Source of the DNA: Glandiceps talaboti
Lineage: Eukaryota; Hemichordata; Enteropneusta; Spengelidae
Assembly (NCBI RefSeq): GCF_964340395.1
Contig: NC_135551.1
Location: forward strand, 14,390,003-14,454,002
Length of the DNA stretch: 64,000 nucleotides
Direction of reading: 5' to 3'
Below the pieces are notes generated by a model that saw nothing but the letters and a program-made list of their open reading frames with translations, was not told where the DNA came from and ran no database searches. The stretch's first letter is position 1, and each line of letters opens with the position of its first letter. Shown here piece after piece: positions 25,537-39,104 of this stretch. A program made the translations under genes and the position numbers.

Positions 25537-25754
25537 TCTGGTGTAGTTTTGTTTAAGGGTGGCAAAAGTATTTATAATTAACAAAAGAAACTGTTGAGAA
25601 CATGTTTAACGGAAGTTGCCTATAATATGAAGGTGTGTACATGTATGTCTCTTCTGCTTAAGTTTGCATTGATGCGAACTTAAAATGTTGTTTTCCATGG
25701 TTGCTATTGTTATCTAAGTACTTGCCACCCTTAAAAATTATAAAATACACCAGA
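25537..25754 (+). mobile_element. TA-flanked MITE
   Basis: 218 bp between TA dinucleotides. The left end TCTGGTGTA...TTTAAGGGTGGCAA is mirrored at the right by TTGCCACCCTTAAAAATT...TACACCAGA. TA target duplication and short inverted ends suit the Tc1/mariner group. No coding capacity. Confidence 0.7.
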
Positions 25755-26496
25755 TACAAAATGTATGTGGTGTAGATTGTGATGTTGTGTGTTTACAAGC
25801 AGCAGAAACATCAATAAATACAATGTGTATAAACATCGTACATGTACATGTATAGTCAATATCAAGGATAACCACTATGGCACACCTGGCATCAGCTGAT
25901 CAATACACACTAAAACCCGTTCAAGATATATATTTTATAAGCCCCAAAAGCTTTTACATGTAACTTGAAGGCTTTGACCTAAATTGCACTCTCAGTGAAC
26001 CGCGGTTCCACACAAATAAACTTACATTAGCAATATTGACTAACTGACAATCTACATGTAGCTCAGCAAGATTTGAAAACACACTGCAACACTTTCTGTA
26101 CACATTAGGTTTTATTGTCTACATTTTCGTAGATAATACTTTACTGTAATGATCAAATTTGAAAATTTAATTAATTTGATTTACAAAATACAAATGAACT
26201 ACTATTTCCATTTCTCTCTAGGATATTATTTTAAGCTGCACTTAGCTGCATTATTACAATGTTTCCTGAAACTTTTTTGTTAGAGATATTGACTTTCAAG
26301 TGTACAAATTGTACTTGTAATATCAGGCACCCTGAACAGTACTGAATCACCTGTACATGTACATGTAGGTAAACTTATTTATTTGTATTAAGCGTATGCT
26401 GCAACATATCAGAGCTCCAAATGAATCAAATTATTACTATACCGTTTGAGTAGAGAAAATGGACCTCTAATGCATGTACAATGTCTACATTATATG

Positions 26497-26733
26497 CAAT
26501 CTGATTAAAATCCGATGTAGATGTCGGCTAATTGTGCATTGCTATCTTACCATCGTTATTTAGCTTGAATTGACCTTCGTAGTAGATGTTTACATTTTTT
26601 AGCCTGATCGCAGAGGAGGCGATCAGGCTAAAAAATGTAAACATCTACTACGAAGGTCAATTCAAGCTAAATAACGATGGTAAGATAGCAATGCACAATT
26701 AGCCGACATCTACATCGGATTTTAATCAGATTG
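26497..26733 (+). mobile_element. Perfect hairpin element (115-bp arms, 7-nt loop)
   Basis: Arms 26497-26611 and 26619-26733 are exact reverse complements; the loop is AGAGGAG. Both sides carry the 9-bp duplication CATTATATG (26488-26496, 26734-26742), so it was inserted as a unit. The termini CAATCTGATTAAAATC match the distal end of the SINE-like element at 18930. The whole element is terminal inverted repeat, with no room for a gene. The absence of any mismatch points to a recent origin or to gene conversion between the arms. Transcribed within the intron it would form a 115-bp RNA duplex. Confidence 0.95.
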
Positions 26734-26742
26734 CATTATATG

Positions 26743-28789
26743 TTAATTATTGATATTTTAACAATTTTCAGTGAACATATAATTGGTTGTCTGTGCAAAG
26801 ACATTTTACCTCAGTTACAGTTACATGTATGGTGTAGTGCAGGTTTAACCCAGGAATAATTTTTCACATATTATATATGTTTCACAAGTTTTCTCCTAGA
26901 CATTTTATCTTGACTGGTTAATAACATAAAAAACAAGTACTTGGAAAAATCAACCTGACATGATCCCAATGAATTTTCTCATCTAGAATCCCCACAGAAA
27001 GTATAGTACAGATATGGATAAACATTGCAGATGTAAGTTTTATTGGTTCTACTGCTATGCTAACTCAGGCTTTCAAATAAACTGATTGTACCAGAAGTTA
27101 CTTATAATAATCATTAACTTTCTTTTCTTCTTGTGACATATTTTGTAATATGCCATTGAATCACTCAAAATTATTAAGTACAAATATTAAGTAATCTTAC
27201 AAATTTCCATGTTAAAGTGCAGGTCACTGAGGTGTAGACACATAATGTACATGACTTGTTCATTTGCAACACCGTTGTCAACTACAGTGTCCTCTTAAAG
27301 TAAACTCTCTCACTTCATGTTTCTCTATACATTCGTAGAAAATTATGCTCTGGTTGCAAGAATACTAAATGTAACTATTCATCAAGTTATACTTTGTCAG
27401 ACAAAAAAAGCTGCAATATAATAAATGCTTGATTCACTTGTTTTACATAATATTGTTCTTTCTTTAAAGTAGTGAGTTTCTGAAGTGATTCTGATCCACT
27501 GTCCAGCATATAAATTGACTGTTCAAAGTACATGCAAGTGTTGTGCCCTCCTCTTAACATCTCTAAATTGAGTTTGCTACTTGACGATGTGACCGCGGCA
27601 ACAACATGTCAACGTTGAAGATTATAATTTCCAACTATATGTCTAGGGAATATTTGTTTCTTCTGTGCCACTGAAAGAATTTGATAAACGTCAGCTCTAC
27701 ATTTATATTGTATACTTAAAGCGACATACTTGTACATGTCCATCATGTTCAAATTTGATAAAATGTTGTGAACTGTACATTTTGCCTAATTTAAAAATTT
27801 CTCTAAAGGGATTCTCCAACTCAATTTTTCATCATAACAAGATGTGTGCATGTGAAGAAGCTGAGCCTCAAACGAGAAGATTATCTCACTTTATCTGGAA
27901 ATTTCTTGGAAAAGAGCTGAAGGTTGCCATAGCAATGCTTGGTTATGCACCTGTTGTCTGTTGCAGAATTTGCTAGAGCAGTATCGAATTACTTGCTAGT
28001 GTGACTTGATTAGTGGAACAACTTCTGACTTTACTTTTAGGTGAAAAAAAGAGCTAAGTGTACAGACTGAAATGTTTTAAATTATGAGGTTGACTGACAC
28101 TTCTACTAAATTTATCTTCTGCTCCAAAATTACAGTCACTGTGTTTGGTTACAATTACATGCTATATTGCTTTCCATAAATTATTTTCAACTCGCTCTGA
28201 CACTTGAGATTCAGTTTTTCTCTCCAAGCAGAATCAGGTTCTGATTACATTAATTTTACAAACATGTATAGTATACATATTGAGGCTATTATTTGTAAAT
28301 TTGAATTATAGATCAGTCATGGAATCAGGAAAATATCCCCCACCCCTCCCCCTCTTCAACTCCATGCTATTATAATTTGTGGTGGTAGATGTAACAATTA
28401 TATTTGGTAAATTTGAGGGTACTTATAATTATCAGAGATATGATAAATAATTTCAAAATTATCATTACTGCAGTGCCTTTAGATATAATACATGAAAGTA
28501 TGGGTGTAGAATTTTCTCTTGCAAAATGAGATTTATATTATAACATAATTGACATTTCATCATCATTCAAGGGAAAAATTGTCCTAAAAAGTTGTGACAG
28601 AGCATCCCAATGTTAATAATCTCTTTCATCATAGAATGGATTAGATAGTGTCAGGTTGAACTAAGGGTAAGAGATAATCTCCATCATATTAGAATTGATG
28701 TTGTCTCACACAGGGAGAAAAATCACAGGTATTGATGAAAATCAGTCAGCTCCCCAACGATATGTACAATGTTACAGTATTGAAATTCT
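26743..28789. other. Intron segment without a gene
   Basis: AT-rich. A 103-codon plus-strand open stretch at 27665-27976 has no motif and no splice context. Contains a C-rich run at 28340-28353. Confidence 0.5.
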
Positions 28790-30215
28790 ATCAGCCCATG
28801 TATGGAAACTCTTGTCAGCGTGTCACTTAACATACTATTAGTATTAAAACTCAGCCAGCCAGCCAACATGACAAATCTCTGTCAGCTGGCCAACATACTG
28901 TATTTGAAACTGTCAGCTACATATACATGTAGCCAAATCTTACACAACATGGTTACATACATATTGAGACTCTTGCCAACATAGCACTTTTAGTGTATAC
29001 ATTTGTATATATATATATTGAAACTTGGTTAAGCTAACTAATGTAGTGTATGGAAATCAGTCAGACTGCCCACACTGTACATGTACCGGTATGTATTCAA
29101 ACACCATCAGCTTGCTAACATGTACACCAATTGAAACTCAGTTGGCTAACCAACATACATATACAGTATTGAAACCCAGTCAGTTCACCAACATACATCA
29201 TGTACATGTACATGTATTGACACTTTAATAGTCAGCTCACCAATTGAAGTTTAGTTGGTTAACCAACATACATACATGTACATGAATTGAAACCCAGTCA
29301 GTTCACCAACATACATCATGTACATGTACATGTATTGACACTTTAATAGTCAGCTCACCAATTGAAGTTTAGTTGGTTAACCAACATACATACATGTACA
29401 TGAATTGAAACCCAGTCAGTTCACCAACATACATCATGTACATGTACATGTATTGACACTTTAATAGTCAGCTCACCAATTGAAGTTTAGTTGGTTAACC
29501 AACATACATACATGTACATGAATTGAAACCCAGTCAGTTCACCAACAAACATCATGTACATGTACATGTATTGACACTTTAATAGTCAGCTCACCAATTG
29601 AAGTTTAGTTGGTTAACCAACATACATACATGTACATGAATTGAAACCCAGTCAGTTCACCAACATACATCATGTACATGTACATGTATTGACACTTTAA
29701 TAGTCAGCTCACCAATTGAAGTTTAGTTGGTTAACCAACATACATACATGTACATGAATTGAAACCCAGTCAGTTTACCAACATACATCATGTACATGTA
29801 CATGTACATGTATTGACACTTTAATAGTCAGCTCACCAATTGAAGTTTAGTTGGTTAACCAACATACATACATGTACATGAATTGAAACCCAGTCAGTTC
29901 ACCAACATACATTTGTACATACATATAGAACTCAGTCACCTTCTTATAACATACACATGTACACATATTGACACTCAAACAGCTCACAGCTGAAACCCAG
30001 TCAGTTCACCAACATACATTTGTACATACATATAAACTCAGTCACCTTCTTAACATACATGTACACAAAGTAAAACTCATTCGGCTCATCAACATACATA
30101 AATGAAAACTCAGTCGGCTTCACTGCTAACATATTTTATATGTTTAGAAATTAGACTGTGTCCATTTGCCAACACACTGTTTGACATTCAACTCCCCACA
30201 GGCTACCTTGTTCAA
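28790..30215 (+). repeat. Minisatellite field with a 118-bp higher-order core
   Basis: The outer parts (28790-29230, 29940-30215) are diverged units of about 45-60 bp: TTGAAACTCAGTCAGCTCACC-AACATACAT. The core 29231-29940 has six nearly identical 118-bp units (starts 29231, 29349, 29467, 29585, 29703, 29827); one copy has an extra 6 bp (ACATGT). Each 118-bp unit contains two or three diverged basic units. This is a young amplification inside an old array. Confidence 0.95.
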
Positions 30216-32384
30216 TACACTTAAATAACTGTAAATAATAGAATGTCTTTTAATTTGCTTCATCTTAGGGACTTGGCAGGAAATTGCTACTAGGATCTAA
30301 GCCTTTTTTTTTGCCAACTGCCAGCACAAATATCGATGAGTATTGATCCGTTCTCAGCAGCATGCAAATTATGGTCTATTTGGAGTATATATTTTATTAA
30401 TAATATCGTGAATACAGACAGATATTACGATATATCATAGACTTAGCAGTTTAAATTTGATAACTGTGTGGAGTAATTTTCTTTCAAATTGACAGCACAG
30501 CTGAGTCATAAATTTTAAATTCCACAGAACAAAAATGTGGATTTTTAGAAATTTGAATACTACCGCAAACAGGGAAAAAATCATTATGAATTCAAACATG
30601 TTGTTTATTAAAAAATGTTATTAACATTCTGAACTACGGATGTGCACTTGAAAGGTGTTTCAATCAATATTCGTTTGGTTTTTTTTGTTAAAAAGAAATT
30701 GAAAAGACTTCAGTTAGTTTTCAACACCCTGTTTGAAGATTCAATACACATGCAACCTCTATAATTCTGAACACCTATAAATCAGTATGCATCAAGCAGA
30801 GTCAAAACATACTTGTATGCATTCCTACAACAAGTTGGAAGGGTCAGCATTCCAAATATAAATTACAAAATGCCCGTTTGGTATTTTTGATTAAAATAAA
30901 AATGGCTATTAGTAAATATAATTTATCACCCATTACTGTCAGATATTTAATTATTTGCATGCATGCATGTTGTGTGTTTTTGTTTTCTTTCACTGTTGTG
31001 ACCCTCCTTGTAATGCTATAAAAACCTCTGGGACACTACTTCACATAGACCTCCTGTGTATATATTTATAGAACTAGCAACTACAAAATCCATGGACAGC
31101 TGACTTTTCATGAATATCTAATCCATTGAAAATAAAGGACATGTACATGTAGTTCCACACTACATTTGTACCTAGTTTTTTCCGAGGTTGTAAATATGCA
31201 ACTACTCTTTTTTTATTAATTTTATTTTTTGTTGTGAGGGAGGGAAGGGGATGTGTAATACATGTATATATGTCGAGTGAAGGTATACAAGTGGTAACCA
31301 AATAATTTAAACTTTTCTTGTCCTTTTAGAAAGGAATTTAACAGTTCATCAGTATGACACTGTAATATCATTCATTTTTTTTGCACAGAAATATGTGTAC
31401 TTTTCCCCCCGATTCATTTTTGAGTATCCACACTGGCACTTGCGCATCATTGTAATGTGTTATGCACATGTATATTATGTAAACAACAAATTTGGCAAAA
31501 AATACAACTGTGCATACACATGATTTCATTTACAGAATGATGACCAGTGCATACATACTCACTAGTATTTAAGTATGCAATATATAATGTTTTTAGTACT
31601 CTACTCATGACTGCACTGAGTTCAAAGTTACTGCTAGTATGCATGTATTACATTATTGTAGTGTATCGTTGGGTTACTATTACTACAGTACAACATATAC
31701 AAACTATCATGTTTACATGTATACAAACAGCAAATTTCGCAAAAAATACAACTGTGTACTCGCATCATTTCAAATACAGAATGATGACCAATGGTGTGTA
31801 TTTGCATACTCATAGAAGATTTATAGTGTCTAATATCTGCAGGCAATGCTCAATCTGCAGAAGCAAATGGGAAGAAAATTTCTGAACGCAATAATGATTT
31901 TAGTATTGCACTGCAGTGCATGCACTGGTGCAAGTAATTATTACACATACATAATGTATTAATTTGCAGTATCCAGATTTATTTGTGAAGGAAATTCTCT
32001 AATTTAATATGCATGCATTACCAGTACATTTCAATATGTAGAGAGTTGAACAACTACATTTCTCAATATTTCAGAATAAACTAACTAACTCCAAAATGTA
32101 TACCACAGCTTGATATACATACCAGATTTTGAGCACATGACATACATGTACATGGAATTGTATTTTCATGTCTTCCTCCTATACAGATTGTCCAGTCTAA
32201 CTGTAATTAATGATACCCCAATCCCCTAGGACTCATTTGGAATGAAATATGACCACAAACTGATCTCCCAAGACTTAACCTTTGAATACATAATGCCTGT
32301 ATGGTAAAATGTATTTTTTCTTGGCTGATCTATGGTTTGACTTTTCAGAATACTTATGATGCAGATTTCTAATCATCATAAAGC
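30216..32384. other. Intron segment without a gene
   Basis: Holds a diverged direct duplication: aaacaacaaatttggcaaaa (31480) and aaacagcaaatttcgcaaaa (31724), each followed by aatacaactgtg and acagaatgatgacca. A GCATGCATGCATG tract lies at 30958-30970. Open stretches there (31447-31885 on both strands) come from this duplication and look random. Confidence 0.55.
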
Positions 32385-33020
32385 ATGTGAGTGGAGGTGA
32401 GGGAAGGGTGGGGTGGGATGGGGGTGCAAGTACAGTACATTGTGTTATGCATACTTTTAAACACAACATACATGTAGTGTACATGATTGTACTGTAACCT
32501 CACTCCACTTTCCCCCCACCCTTCACACATATTTCATGATTGATGCAGACTTCTATGAATGATGAAGTGACTGAGTTATGGGATGGGGTAAGGGTGGGTT
32601 GGAGGTGGGGGTACAGTGGGTTGTGTTATACTTACTTCATGTACATCAGTTCTATAACACAATGTACTGTAACCCATCCCACCCTTCCCCCACCCCTTCA
32701 CACACACTTCATAATTGATGCAGATTTCTACCCATCATGAATGATGAAGTGACTGTGTAAGGGGATGGGGGTAGGGTGGGTTGGAGGTGGGGGTAGGGTG
32801 GGTTGGAGGTGGGGGTAGGGTGGGTTGGAGGTGGGGGTAGGGTGGGTTGTGTTATACATACTCCATGTACATCAGTTCTACCGGTATAACACAACATACT
32901 GTACCCCATCCCACCCTTCCCCACCCCTTAATTCACACACAACGTTTCTACCCATTATGAAGTGTGTGTAAGAAAGTGGGGGAAATGTGGGGTGGGGGTC
33001 CAGTATATGTTGTGTTATTC
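32385..33020 (+). repeat. G-rich/C-rich foldback tandem array
   Basis: Three to four diverged units of about 200 bp. Each has a G-rich block (GGGGTAGGGTGGGTTGGAGG type), then TTGTGTTATAC, a spacer with catgtacatcagttctat, then ATAACACAA-TACTGTA and a C-rich block (CCCATCCCACCCTTCCCC), then cttcataattgatgcagatttctacc. The G-rich block, the GTGTTATA word and the C-rich block pair within a unit as a hairpin. The block at 32757-32846 is itself a short tandem of GGGGGTAGGGTGGGTTGGAG. Confidence 0.9.
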
Positions 33021-33629
33021 ATGAAGTATGCATGATTGTATATATGCACCTGTAAAAATCCAGGGATATGATGAATATTGTAACATGACATTCAGAATGC
33101 ATCATTTAAGATAAGATTCACTGTACAGTATCATTTATGAAATCAATGATTTATGTTGGAAATCTACTACAACACTATACCATACAAAATTTTTTTGTGT
33201 AATAACTCCTGCCCATATCTTTTCTATGCATGCATTCACAATGAATTACTACTGGTACAAACATTGTACATGTACAGATAAATTTAATACCCTTATCTAA
33301 ACAGGTGCTAGGGACTCTCTGGGCAGGACTTCTTAATTTGGTCCATAAAACACAGCCATAATACCTAAACTGCATGATAAGGAGGTTATGGGTATAGAGT
33401 CCTTTTTGATAAAGAAAGTACAAATGATATATCAGACATTGATTTTTGATTTACATGCACATGACTTCTGTGAGCGATGTACAGTACATGTAAATCTGTT
33501 TTTCCATAATACTAATGAAACTGCCTAACAGAAACAAATTCCTGTTGCTAGCTTTAAGTGAATGGTTAAAACTATTGCAAGTCTATTGAGGATGTTAGGC
33601 CTTACATTAAGATATATCAATTGCTGTCT

Positions 33630-34250
33630 ATATGAGTGTAAACAGTTGTTATGCTAACTAGAGACTGTTGGTATGCTAAGTGTGAGGGATTGCTACTAAC
33701 TGTGAATGTTTGTTATACAAACTGTGAACTGTTACTATGCTAACTGTTCATAGTTGCTATACTAAATAACTGTGAATGGTTGTTATGCTAAGTCTTAGTA
33801 ACTGTTACTGTAAACTGTTGTTATGCTATTGTGAATGGCTGCTATGCTAACTGTGAATGGTTGCAATGCTGTGAACTGTTGCAACATGTATACTAACTGT
33901 GAATGGTTGCTATGTTAACTGTGAATGGTTGTTATGCTGTGAACTGTTGCTACATGTATACTAACTGTGAATGGTTGCAATGCTGTGAATGGTTGCTACA
34001 TGTATACTACAGTAACTATGACTGGTTGCCATGCTAACTGTGAACTGTTGCTACACAAACTGTGAATGGTTGTTATACTAACTGTACACTGTTACTATGC
34101 TAACTGTGAATGTTGGCTATGTTTACTGCAGTGCAGATGATTGCTACACTATTCCAGATGGTTGCTATCCAACTGTGAATAGTTTCTATGACCACTGTGA
34201 ATGGTTGCTATCCAGTAGATTGTCACTAAACAGTTGTGAATGGTTGCTAT
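33630..34250 (+). repeat. 22-bp minisatellite (AACTGTGAATGGTTGCTATGCT)
   Basis: Some 25 diverged units with alternations GAATGGTTG / GAACTGTTG and CTATGCTA / CTACATGTATACTA. Irregular unit lengths show decay. Confidence 0.9.
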
Positions 34251-34784
34251 AATCCGAGTACAGTATTCTGTACACCTGTAAAACTTGGATATTGAGAATA
34301 ATACTCCTAATCTGGTAAAAACGTCTTGTTGACATTTATACTTGTGATGAAAACAGAGAATTCTTATCAAAAACATCTCAATTTTGATATTTCCTTAGTA
34401 GTGAATCAAATGTTGGAGAGATAAAAGTGTACAGACATATCAGTTGCCATCATCACATTATCAATATTTCATTGTCAACTGATACCCTAGTCAAAGGAAG
34501 GAAACCACACTTACCGGCCAGCATTAATCATGTATGTATGGATGCACACATCACTCATTTTAACCTGATATTTACAGTTTCTAATCAGTGTGAAGGTTTG
34601 GGTGGTTTTTTTTTGTTAAAATTATAAAAAGAGACTGATGAGAATAGTAAGTTTTCATATATTTGCTAAATGATAGTTATTTTTGTTTACAAAGATTAAG
34701 AGTTTACTGGAGAACAGTACAGGTTTTAATATTTGTGTTCGTGAACTATTTTTGTTTACTGCAGATTAATTACATGATTGTACT

Positions 34785-34785
<1 letters not shown>

Positions 34786-34816
<31 letters not shown>

Positions 34817-34888
34817 TGTATATATGTACGTACGTATGTATGTACGTACGTACGTACGTACGTATGTATGTATGTATGTATGTATGTA
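34786..34888 (+). repeat. (TATG)n/(TACG)n microsatellite
   Basis: About 25 tetranucleotide units. The centre is TACG, the flanks TATG, giving short palindromic TACGTACG runs. Confidence 0.97.
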
Positions 34889-37800
34889 ATAACTAATTTT
34901 ATTTGTTGATCATTGTTGTTTTAGTGTCATTTTCAGCATTTATATGGATACATCCAGTTCTGATAAATTTCACGTCATGAAAGATGAAATGACTTCAAAA
35001 ATTTGGATGTCAACTTTGCTATTCTAAGCATCAATATGAAAGTGCTCGCATTCTATTTTTTATATTTAGTGGTTTTTTTACTTGGGGGGAGGGGGGGTAT
35101 ATATATGTGGCAATCATATTTTCAGCCTTGTGCTTTTAGAAAGGTATCATTTCATAACACTGACGGATCTGTTAAATGTCAACGTGCCATCAGGATAATA
35201 AAGGCGTCACGAGAAATGAAATGGCTTCAAAAATTCCAATTTAAAATTCATTTTTTTACCATCAATACAGCAAGTTTACAGAAGGGAAGGTAATCACATG
35301 CAGTTTTCACATTTTTATTGGTAATAACTTATGTCTAAAACTGATCAACCAGTGGTGTACATTGTATGTGTCCTAAAAATACATTCATCAGGTCAATCAA
35401 CAGAGAACTCTTTATTGCCGTCTACATATGGCACATTGCACACATCTGTTATTTAATCTGAGATTTATACAATTAGACAACAAGGTTGATTTAGCCTTGA
35501 CATTTCCAATAAAAAAATATGCTTTTTAAAATTTAAAAATAGAGAGAATTGCAAATACATGTACAAATACAAATACAATTCAATTAATAATATATATTTT
35601 TGGCTTCATTTTCTCATTACTGTGAAAGTTATCATTTCAATTTTCATTACCACAGTGTCTAGGGCAAAGAACCAAATCATATTTAATTTAATTTAATTTA
35701 GAAATAAAAATTATATAGTACTTAGTTGTAAATTCAACTTCTAGTCAACGTCAAATTTTATTTTCCATACTGATTTGATAGTGTGTAAGTACATTTGTAG
35801 AAAATACATCCTGTAAATAACACCCAAGCAAAGCAATTCAATTTTCCAATTTACATTCCACAATAGATCATTTATACATGTAACATTCATATAAAATGTT
35901 ATAACTTATATTGATGGACCAAATTGATGAACATTCGTTTTCTCAGTCAATATTGCATATTTTTATTTATTTTTTTTCAATGGCTTGTTTCCATTCCATA
36001 CAATGTAACTTGGTAGTGAGTTGAAAATAGACCCCTTAAAGTTAAAGGCCAGGTTTTCAATCTCAGGTTCTCACATTACTGTTATCTCACCTGTGCAGTC
36101 AGAATAGTGCAAAGTAATTCAACTGTGTTTGTGTACATATCATACTAATTGACTAATACCCAGTATTCATATAAAGTGTTGTAATATAAACAATGAACCT
36201 GAATCAAGGAATATTAGTTTTCCCAGTCGATGTTGCACCACCCCCACCACACCCCTCCCCCACCCCATGACTTAAATTGGCCATATATATGTATGGATGC
36301 TAATTTCGTATTTATTTTTGATTTTTGATTCATACAATAACTTTAATATATTTTTCGGACTTGACAAACTATGTCAAACATCATATACCTTGAGTTCTTG
36401 TCTATAAATCAATAAATTGCAAAAAATCAAAAAGCATATGTTTGTTATTGTACATCACAATAACAATATATTTACACACTTTTTCAGCTTTTTGCATTTT
36501 ATTGAACTACAAACATAGACTTTAATAGTCGATGCTGTTTCATTTTTTAAAGTAGGAAAACATGGTAAAGTTATTTTATATAAATCAAAATTCAAAAATA
36601 AATACCCATTTTGCATCCATTTGGCAATTTTAATGACTCATGCAAGTGTATTCTCCTTCCTTCTTTGACAATGTGGGAGTAGTCATTTTAAAATCGTGAA
36701 TTCCAAATCTGTGAACATTCACTCTCTAACTCTCTTATGTATTTTTTCCATGGCTTTACGACTCTAGTTGATGATAGTTTATAATTTGTCTAACTACCCA
36801 TTAACATGCATCAGGTAGAGTATCATCTTAACTTTGCCATCTTATGGTTTTCTCAATATCTTCAATGTACGCACACAGAATAAAACTATACACGGGCCTA
36901 CCTGTACATATTAAATTGAGATATAGTTGAACCCCTGATGGCAGCTTACAATCGAACAGATGGCTCTCTGATTTACTGACAACTTATTCGATCCAGCTGG
37001 GTTTTGCACGTAGAATGACACAAAAATTTAGATGAAATTTTAGATCGAAATGATTTACATTAATTAGGTTATATTAAATGCACAAGCAGTTTGAAGTCTG
37101 TAACGTTGAGCTTTCGATCTGTCTTAGATCTGCATGTAGAATGTTTTATGCCAATAATTACAGATATAACTAAATTAGTATTAGTTTTATTGTACAAGCA
37201 ATACACGTTTAATTTGCTGAAAATTTGTAGAAAACATATGCCAATCACAATTAAAGATGTATACAGATCTGGAAATATGTAACATACAGGTATTTACATG
37301 TACATGTATGCAATAATGTAAACCTGAATATTTTTGCTATTTCATTAGAAAGCAAAAAAAATTCAAAAAAAAAAATAAAAAAAAAACAAACAAAAAAAAA
37401 CAACTAAAATGTCTTCTTTTACATTCACACAATGTACCAGTCTGGTAATTAGCAAACATGTATTAGTCTTTGACAACAAGCTGAAGGCTTTAAAATCACA
37501 AAAAATTTCAAGTAGCGAAAATATTTAGGTTTACAGTAATTTATACAGTCATGTATAATACATATATTTCTAGAAATAGTGACTGTATTGCTTGGAGCAT
37601 TTGAGGGTACACAATTTGAATATTTACATGTATATGTAAATTTCTCGAAAAGATACTTGTTTATCACGTTTTCTGGTACGGAAATGTTAACTACAAACTG
37701 TCAATGGCATTGACATGTACTTGTATAAACAATGTCATTACTTAAATTATTGTTTGTGATGGTACACAACAGTATGGCCACTAATGAATGGCCAAAGTTT

Positions 37801-38184
37801 GGATGATGGTCACAAGAAATTTCTGTTATTGGTGCATTAAGGTATTATTAGACCACCCTAAGTTACAATTACAGAATATAGTATTTCATTTGAGTATTTG
37901 ACATTTAATACCCCAATAAACCATACATATTTTGAAAGCTATGAATCTCCTCTATGTACTCATGTTTTCAAATCGTTAAAAAATTGTAAGTTGGTCAAGT
38001 GACATTGGAATAATTAGTGGAGTTCAAACTTTGCATCAACAGACAGTGAGCGTAACAGCTTTGACTGCTACAGTGCTAGGATTGTCTACAGGGTATACAC
38101 TGGAACACAATTTGACCCATTTAAATGTCAACAGCAATAGTAAATGTATTGTTTGTGGCATTTATTTACAATGTAGTACACAAT
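34889..38184. other. Intron segment without a gene
   Basis: AT-rich. Contains a G run at 35082-35097, (AATTT)n at 35679-35700, a fragment like the 10.1-kb repeat at 36045-36110, a C-rich run at 36238-36268, and an A-rich tract at 37355-37402. At 37565-37860 are diverged pieces of the 38.7-kb repeat and of the CAGTGTG MITE interior. Confidence 0.5.
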
Positions 38185-38266
38185 AGTGTGACCTCTTGTG
38201 AATGACAGAAATTTTTGCAATTTCTGGGCATCAGTGGTGCATTAAATTGGCTTAGAGGGCATAGTG
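38185..38266 (+). mobile_element. CAGTGTG MITE family, short derivative
   Basis: AGTGTGACCTCTTGTG at the left and ggtgcattaaattggct-TAGAGGGCATAGTG at the right; the middle is deleted relative to the copies at 4.8 and 53.7 kb. Confidence 0.45.
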
Positions 38267-38689
38267 GCTTACAAGTTACATGTAGTCTGGATGCCAACTG
38301 AGGTATAAATCACTGTATAGGAACTAGACTAACTGGTACATGTACTCAGTTTGACCACTTACATGTACATTGTATACTCTCTTCAGGGAGGTGGGGGAGG
38401 GGTGTACAAATGTGCAGTAAACCTAGAGATACTTTCACTACTACAAAATGTTGTGATTTTACAGTCTTCACCTAGTTCTCAAAGACCAATTTTCTGTAAT
38501 TACCACCAGACTGGTACATTGTGTTTATGTGCAAGAACGTATTTTTAGTCACTCTTCTCAGTTTTGCATTTTTGTTTTCCGGCGAAATTAGCGAAAATAA
38601 ATCTTTAGGTAAGTGTGAATTTCCAGGTTTACAGTATTTGTCTGTACAAATTAAAAGTTGGGTATATACTATTAAAACAGCATTGAATT

Positions 38690-38930
38690 TCGGCAGAAAT
38701 GGTTACCACATTGTTTGTGGCATTTCATGGTACACAATTTGAACATTTCCAAAAACTGCTGTCTGCAACCGTGTTCTGTTGGTGCCAAATCACTTGGTTG
38801 AGGAAGCAGAAATGGCCACATATTGTTTGTGGCATTTCACAATACACAATTTTAAACATTTCCAAAACTGCTGTCTGCAACCGTGTTCTGTTGGTGCCAA
38901 ATCACCTGGTTGGGAAGTTGATAGACTACA
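38690..38930 (+). repeat. Two-copy tandem repeat (~118 bp)
   Basis: Two highly similar copies of ttgtttgtggcatttcac...aaaactgctgtctgcaaccg and gttctgttggtgccaaatca, starting near 38695 and 38811. Weaker pieces of the same unit lie at 37565, 37745 and 38145. Confidence 0.85.
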
Positions 38931-39104
38931 TGAATGTACGTGAATGAAATTCTAATCTGTCCTGATATAGAATACCTGCTGGTAAGCAATATCATATCAT
39001 GGTATTGTAAATCTACACCTGTTCTCTTCACAGACTGATACAGAAGTCAATAGTTTATTACTTGGGGATTCAATGGTTTATTTCAATGCGATGAAATAAT
39101 GAGT

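Noticed and set aside
28790-30215. CRISPR-like array
   Set aside because: Spacers are not unique, units are 118 bp with internal repeats, and the context is eukaryotic; it is a minisatellite.
31547-31885. 112-codon plus-strand open frame with an opposite-strand partner
   Set aside because: Falls across a diverged direct duplication; both frames have random-looking composition.
32709-32924. Pro/Thr-rich minus-strand frame
   Set aside because: Translation of the G-rich minisatellite.
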